The notes under the pieces: model-generated
The model's database searches: none
Told to the model about the DNA's origin: nothing
What the model saw: the letters and a program-made list of their open reading frames with translations, nothing else
Assembly: GCA_964236585.1 (NCBI GenBank)
Contig: CAXSFE010000032.1
Span: 1 to 32,216 of the forward strand
Length of the DNA: 32,216 nucleotides
Reading direction: 5' to 3'
From: CAXSEF01 sp964236585
GTDB taxonomy: Bacteria > Pseudomonadota > Alphaproteobacteria > Acetobacterales > Acetobacteraceae
Part shown: positions 28,532 through 32,216 of the stretch, in pieces
Position numbering within the stretch: position 1 is the first letter of the stretch
Layout of the letters: each line of letters opens with the position of its first letter
Program-made: the position numbers and the translations under genes

Positions 28532-28870
28532 GTGAAGCTGGTGATCGCGATCATCAAGCCGTTCAAGCTCGACGACGTGCGCGAGGCGCTGACCCCGCTG
28601 GGCGTGCAGGGCCTGACGGTGTCCGAGGTCAAGGGCTTCGGCCGGCAGAAGGGCCAGACCGAGATCTACCGCGGCGCGGAGTACCACGTCAGCTTCCTGC
28701 CCAAGGTGAAGGTCGAGGTCGCCGTCCCGTCCGAGCTGGCCGAGCAGGTCGTCGAGGCGATCATGAAGGCCGCCCACACCGGCAAGATCGGCGACGGCAA
28801 GATCTTCGTCATGGACCTCGACCGCGCCGTGCGCATCCGCACCGGCGAGCTCGACGGAGAGGCGCTTTGA
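28532..28870 (+). CDS. glnK: Nitrogen regulatory protein PII
   Basis: Trimeric signal protein that senses 2-oxoglutarate, ATP/ADP and uridylylation and blocks the ammonium channel. Seen: 112 residues, the standard length. The start MKLVIAIIKPFKLDDVREAL (GTG codon), the T-loop GRQKGQTEIYRGAEYHVSFL with uridylylation site Tyr51, and the B-loop TGKIGDGKIFVMDL are all canonical. The C-loop AVRIRTGE is also present. The GTG at 28532 has GGAGG about 9 bases before it. I use glnK rather than glnB because amtB follows with a 4-base overlap. No glnA is nearby. Confidence 0.95.
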   Translation: MKLVIAIIKPFKLDDVREALTPLGVQGLTVSEVKGFGRQKGQTEIYRGAEYHVSFLPKVKVEVAVPSELAEQVVEAIMKAAHTGKIGDGKIFVMDLDRAVRIRTGELDGEAL

Positions 28871-30399
28871 ACGCAGGCCCGGTGCGCCGGCAGCCCGCCG
28901 CCAGGCCGCACGCCGCCCTGGCGCGCCGCCTCCGCCTCGGCCTCGCCGGCATCCTGACGCTCGCCGCGGTGTCCCTGGCCGCAGCCGCGCCCGCCGCCGC
29001 CCAGCCCGCCTCGACCACCTCGTCGATGGCCCCCACCACCCCCGGCAGCGGCGTCCAGCCCGCGCCCAACGCCTCGCCCGCCGCCACCGCGCCCGCCGCG
29101 CCGGCCTCGACCGACCCGCCCAAGATCGACTCCGGCGACACCGCCTGGATGCTCACCAGCACCGCGCTCGTGCTGATGATGACCATCCCCGGCCTCGCCC
29201 TGTTCTACGCCGGCATGGTGCGCAAGAAGAACATCCTCGCCACCCTGATGCAGTCCTTCGCGATCTGCTGCCTCATCACCATCACCTGGATGGTCGCCGG
29301 CTACAGCCTCGCCTTCACCAACGGCACCGGCGCCACCGCCGGCTACTTCGGCGACATGTCGCGCTTTTTCCTCGACGGCATCGCGGCCCACATCACCAAG
29401 GGCGCCGACGTCGGCTTCGTGCTCGGCGCAGGCACGGACGCGGCCTCGCCGCAGACGATCCCCGAGAGCGTCTACATGATGTACCAGATGACCTTCGCGA
29501 TCATCACCCCCGCCCTCATCTGCGGCGCCTTCGCCGACCGGATGAAGTTCTCGGCGATGTGCGTGTTCATGGTGCTCTGGTCGCTCATCGTCTACAGCCC
29601 GATCGCCCACTGGGTCTGGGCGCCCACCGGCTGGCTCTCCAAGGCCGGCACCCTCGACTTCGCCGGCGGCACCGTCGTCCACATCAACGCGGGCGTCGCT
29701 GGCCTCGTCTGCTGCCTCGTCCTCGGCAAGCGCGTCGGCTACGGCCAGGACAACATGGCCCCGCACAACCTGACGCTCGCCGTGATCGGCGCCTCGCTCC
29801 TCTGGGTCGGCTGGTTCGGCTTCAACGCCGGCTCCGCGGTCGGCGCCAATGGCCGCGCCGGCATGGCCATGGCCGTCACCCAGATCGCCACCGCCGCCGC
29901 AGCACTCGGCTGGATGTTCGCCGAGTGGATCACCAAGGGGAAGCCTTCGGTGCTCGGCATCATCTCCGGCGCCGTCGCCGGCCTCGTCGCCATCACCCCC
30001 GCCTCCGGCTTCGTCCTCCCCGGCGCCGCGATCATCATCGGCGTCGCCGCCGGCGTGATCTGCTTCTGGTCCGCGACCTGGCTCAAGCACGTGCTCGGCT
30101 ACGACGACAGCCTCGACACCTGGGGCGTCCACGGCGTCGGCGGCATCGTCGGCGCCCTGCTGACCGGCGTCTTCGCCTACGGCCCGCTCTCCGCCACCGA
30201 CGCCTCCCCCGACGGCACCACCGGCAGCATCGCCCAGCTGCTGATCCAGGCCGAGGCCGTCGCCGTCACCCTGGTCTGGAGCGGCGTCGTCTCCTTCGTC
30301 CTGCTCATGCTCATCAAGGTCACGATCGGCCTGCGCGTCGACCGCGACCAGGAGATGGAAGGCCTCGACCTGGTCCTCCACGGCGAGCAGCTCTTCTAG
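28867..30399 (+). CDS. amtB: Ammonium transporter
   Basis: Inner-membrane ammonia/ammonium channel regulated by GlnK. Seen: 510 residues. A signal peptide (LRLGLAGILTLAAVSLAAAA then PAAAQ) is followed by a Pro/Ala/Thr-rich linker of about 50 residues. The 11-helix core begins DTAWMLTSTALVLMMTIPGL. Pore motifs include FAGGTVVHINAGVAGLVCCL (first twin His), PHNLTLAVIGASLLWVGWFG and DTWGVHGVGGIVGALLTGVF (second twin His). The end RVDRDQEMEGLDLVLHGEQL is typical. The TTG at 28867 is preferred: GGAGAGG lies 4 bases before it and it overlaps the glnK stop as TTGA. A GTG at 28882 is the alternative. Confidence 0.95.
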   Translation: MNAGPVRRQPAARPHAALARRLRLGLAGILTLAAVSLAAAAPAAAQPASTTSSMAPTTPGSGVQPAPNASPAATAPAAPASTDPPKIDSGDTAWMLTSTALVLMMTIPGLALFYAGMVRKKNILATLMQSFAICCLITITWMVAGYSLAFTNGTGATAGYFGDMSRFFLDGIAAHITKGADVGFVLGAGTDAASPQTIPESVYMMYQMTFAIITPALICGAFADRMKFSAMCVFMVLWSLIVYSPIAHWVWAPTGWLSKAGTLDFAGGTVVHINAGVAGLVCCLVLGKRVGYGQDNMAPHNLTLAVIGASLLWVGWFGFNAGSAVGANGRAGMAMAVTQIATAAAALGWMFAEWITKGKPSVLGIISGAVAGLVAITPASGFVLPGAAIIIGVAAGVICFWSATWLKHVLGYDDSLDTWGVHGVGGIVGALLTGVFAYGPLSATDASPDGTTGSIAQLLIQAEAVAVTLVWSGVVSFVLLMLIKVTIGLRVDRDQEMEGLDLVLHGEQLF

Positions 30400-30422
30400 G
30401 CCCGCCGCCACCGCGACACGGG

Positions 30423-30450
30423 AAAGGCCGGGAGCAATCCCGGCCTTTTC
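30423..30450 (+). terminator. Rho-independent terminator of glnK-amtB
   Basis: A perfect stem AAGGCCGGGA / TCCCGGCCTT (30424-30433 and 30438-30447) with loop GCAA, followed by TTTTCATT. It starts 24 bases after the amtB stop. It is the only classical terminator I see in the window, and class A repeat A10 follows 17 bases later. Confidence 0.88.
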
Positions 30451-30466
30451 ATTATACAGCAGAAGA

Positions 30467-30590
30467 AAGCAAGGCTGGGCTCTGCCCAGACCCGCCAGGG
30501 GCGAGCCGCCCCTGGACAGGCATCACTTAAGAAAGCCATCCAAGGGGCTTCCCTTGGCGGGGTCCAGGGGCAGAGCCCCTGGCCTTCCTT
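30467..30590. repeat. Class A hairpin repeat, full copy (A10)
   Basis: Nearly identical to A2. Left outer CTGGGCTCTGCCCAG and left inner AGGGGCGAGCCGCCCCT. The centre is CACTTAAG. The right inner hairpin is AAGGGGCTTCCCTT and the right outer CCAGGGGCAGAGCCCCTGG, ending CCTTCCTT. It lies between the amtB terminator and the mlaF stop (3 bases away). Confidence 0.92.
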
Positions 30591-30593
30591 CCC

Positions 30594-31418
30594 CTACCGC
30601 CTCAGCTCCATCTCGATCGGCCCCTCGCGCCGCCCGTGGGTGAACTGCTCCACCATCGGGTTGCCGCTCTCCAGCAGCGCCTGCGCCTCGCCCTCCCAGA
30701 TGATCCGCCCCGCGAACAGCATCGCCGCGCGGTCGCCGATCCGCGTGGCGCTCGCCATGTCGTGGGTGATCGCGATCGCCGTCGAGCCCAGCCGCCGGAC
30801 GCAGTCCAGGATCAGCCCGTCGATCACCGCCCCCATGATCGGGTCGAGCCCGGTGGTCGGCTCGTCGAAGAACAGGATGTCCGGCCGCGCCGCGATCGCG
30901 CGCGCGAGCCCCACGCGCTTCTGCATGCCCCCCGACAGCTCCGCCGGCGACAGCGCGCCCACCGACGGCGACAGCCCCACCTGCGCCAGGATGTCCGACG
31001 CCCTCGCCCGCGCCGCCTCGCGGCTGATGCGCGGCCGCCCCGGCGCACGCGCCAGCAGCCCGAACGCCACGTTCTCCCAGACCGGCAGGCTGTCGAACAG
31101 CGCCGCGTTCTGGAACAGCATCCCGATGCGCGCCCGCGCCGCCTCCCGCTCAGAGCGGGGCAGGGCGAGGATGTCGCGCCCGTCGATCTCGATCGTGCCC
31201 TCGTCCGGCTCGACGAGCCCCAGGATCGACTTGATCAGCACCGACTTGCCCGACCCGGAGCCGCCGATCACCACCATCGAGGTGCCGGCCGCCACGTCGA
31301 GATCCACGCCGTCGAGCACCTGCTTGTCGCCGAACCGCTTGCGCAGGCCCCGCACCCGGATCTTGGGCACCCCAGCCACCACCGGGCCGCGGGCCGCGGG
31401 CGCCACGACCGCGCTCAT
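30594..31418 (-). CDS. mlaF: Lipid-asymmetry ABC transporter ATP-binding protein MlaF
   Basis: ATPase of the MlaFEDB phospholipid transporter that keeps the outer membrane asymmetric. Seen: 274 residues. KIRVRGLRKRFGDKQVLDGV, Walker A GGSGSGKSVLIKSIL, Q-loop MLFQNAALFDSLPVWENVAF, ABC signature LSGGMQKRVGLARAI, Walker B ILFFDEPTTGLDP and switch His in AIAITHDM. FQNAALFDSLPVWENV and EPTTGLDPI are typical of the MlaF group rather than sugar or metal importers. The ATG overlaps the mlaE stop by 4 bases (ATGA). The partner mlaD gene is not in the window. The symbol rests on this pattern and on the permease neighbour. Confidence 0.93.
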   Translation of the reverse strand: MSAVVAPAARGPVVAGVPKIRVRGLRKRFGDKQVLDGVDLDVAAGTSMVVIGGSGSGKSVLIKSILGLVEPDEGTIEIDGRDILALPRSEREAARARIGMLFQNAALFDSLPVWENVAFGLLARAPGRPRISREAARARASDILAQVGLSPSVGALSPAELSGGMQKRVGLARAIAARPDILFFDEPTTGLDPIMGAVIDGLILDCVRRLGSTAIAITHDMASATRIGDRAAMLFAGRIIWEGEAQALLESGNPMVEQFTHGRREGPIEMELRR

Positions 31419-32191
31419 CGCGCGAAGAACAGCTCGGTGAGCACGTAGTCGAACGCCAGGATCAGGATCGACGCGCTCACCACGGCCGACGTCGTCGCCG
31501 ACCCCACGCCCTCCGCGCCGCCGCGGCTGTTGTAGCCGTGGTAGCAGCCCATCAGCGCGATCAGGAAGCCGAACACCGCCGCCTTCGCCAGGCCCACCAC
31601 CACGTCCGCCGTGGTCATGAACGACGCCGTGGCGTGCAGGTAGGCCTGCGGGTTGAACCCCAGCTTGACCACCGCGATGACGAAGCCGCCGAACACGCCG
31701 ATCACGTCGGCGACCAGCACCAGCAGCGGCAGCGCGATCGTCGCTGCCAGGAGCCGCGGCGCCACGAGGTACTTCATCGGGCTGGTCGACAGCGTGCCCA
31801 GCGCGTCGATCTGGTCTGTCACCCGCATGGTGCCCAGCTCCGCCGCCATCGCGGCGCCCACGCGCCCGGCCACCATCAGCCCGCCCAGCACCGGCGCCAG
31901 CTCGCGCACCACCGACAGCACCACGATGTTGGCGATGGCGCTCTCCGCGCCGAAGCGGGCGAAGCCGGTGTAGGACTGCAGCGCGATCACCATGCCCGCG
32001 AACACCGCCGTCAGCGCGACCACCGGCAGGCTGAAATACGCGAACTCGACGAACACGCCGAGGAAGATGCGGCCGTAGAACGGCGGGCGCAGCAGGTGCG
32101 ACACGCCGGACGCCGCGAACAGCGCCACCCGCCCGGCCGACGCGCAGGCGGCGAGCACCCCCGCGCCGAGCGCGCCCACCCCGCCGGCCAC
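31415..32191 (-). CDS. mlaE: Lipid-asymmetry ABC transporter permease MlaE
   Basis: Inner-membrane permease of the same transporter. Seen: 258 residues from the GTG at 32191. Family motifs are FFLGVFVEFAY-like RIFLGVFVEFAYFSLPVVAL, FAGMVIALQSYTGFARFGAE, RELAPVLGGLMVAGRVGAAM followed by AAELGTMRVTDQIDAL, and KYLVAPRLLAATIALPLL. GCYHGYNSRGGAEGVG and ASILILAFDYVLTELFF lie near the end. About six hydrophobic segments are visible. The frame is still open at the window edge, so the true start may lie beyond it, although no ATG is seen before MVIAL. It is translationally coupled to mlaF by a 4-base overlap. Confidence 0.92.
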   Translation of the reverse strand: MAGGVGALGAGVLAACASAGRVALFAASGVSHLLRPPFYGRIFLGVFVEFAYFSLPVVALTAVFAGMVIALQSYTGFARFGAESAIANIVVLSVVRELAPVLGGLMVAGRVGAAMAAELGTMRVTDQIDALGTLSTSPMKYLVAPRLLAATIALPLLVLVADVIGVFGGFVIAVVKLGFNPQAYLHATASFMTTADVVVGLAKAAVFGFLIALMGCYHGYNSRGGAEGVGSATTSAVVSASILILAFDYVLTELFFAR

Positions 32192-32216
32192 GCCCGCGCC
32201 GACGGTGCGCCCCCCC

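Noticed and set aside
28394..28870. A 158-residue start for PII
   Set aside because: PII proteins are 112 residues and begin MKLV. The GTG at 28532 has a good ribosome site and the upstream part covers the promoter region.
3598..30590. Class A repeats as CRISPR arrays or ordinary rho-independent terminators
   Set aside because: Copies are dispersed singly with no spacers, so they are not CRISPR. They have no U-run after the stems, and one copy follows a true terminator at 30423-30450, so simple intrinsic termination is not supported.

Overview
The window is a high-GC (roughly 70 percent or more by eye) chromosomal segment with strong G/C third-position bias. The gene families and their order point to an alphaproteobacterium of the order Rhodospirillales, most likely Acetobacteraceae. 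The evidence is the pcm-tolC-popZ-valS block, the rnpB-mraZ-rsmH-ftsL start of a division cluster, a PTS made only of soluble phosphocarriers with a short HprK, and AT-rich intergenic repeats of a kind I associate with acetic-acid-bacterium relatives. The genus cannot be fixed from the sequence alone. No rRNA, CRISPR array, transposase, prophage or plasmid gene is visible.

Layout. Positions 1-2600 (minus): rnpB, then mraZ-rsmH-ftsL (ftsL cut by the window edge), with four TGGG repeats at exact 10-bp spacing upstream of mraZ. Positions 2788-3597 (plus): a TerB/DnaJ-domain protein. Positions 3725-9912 (minus): pcm, tolC, a popZ-like gene and valS. Positions 10268-11613: tRNA-Cys, a divergent pair (unknown protein and XRE-type regulator) and a small lipoprotein. 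Positions 11738-14857 (plus): zwf, a small membrane protein and an aspartate-semialdehyde-dehydrogenase-like gene lacking the catalytic cysteine. Positions 15064-20222 (plus): sdhC-sdhD-sdhA-sdhB, a tyrosine-phosphatase-like protein and an exported glutathione peroxidase. Positions 20349-28271 (minus): glgX, the ptsI-ptsH-manX-like-hprK carbon/nitrogen phosphorelay and a UbiH-family hydroxylase. Positions 28532-30399 (plus): glnK-amtB with a classical terminator. Positions 30594 to the end (minus): mlaF and mlaE.

The genes are mostly core metabolism and envelope functions. The PTS phosphorelay and the GlnK-AmtB pair are both nitrogen/carbon-status sensors and lie within 8 kb of each other. 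glgX and zwf concern glycogen and hexose-phosphate use. The sdh genes link the TCA cycle to the quinone pool, to which the UbiH-like enzyme probably contributes.

The most unusual layer lies between the genes. Ten copies of a GC-rich multi-hairpin element (here called class A) and three of an AT-rich multi-hairpin element (class B) fill most gene borders. The two classes share similar ends (AAGCAAGG and CCTTCCTT). The class A stems differ between copies but keep pairing, extra hairpins have been added inside some copies, and element ends very often touch stop codons. This looks like a modular system of 3'-end elements and is the main candidate for an undescribed system here.
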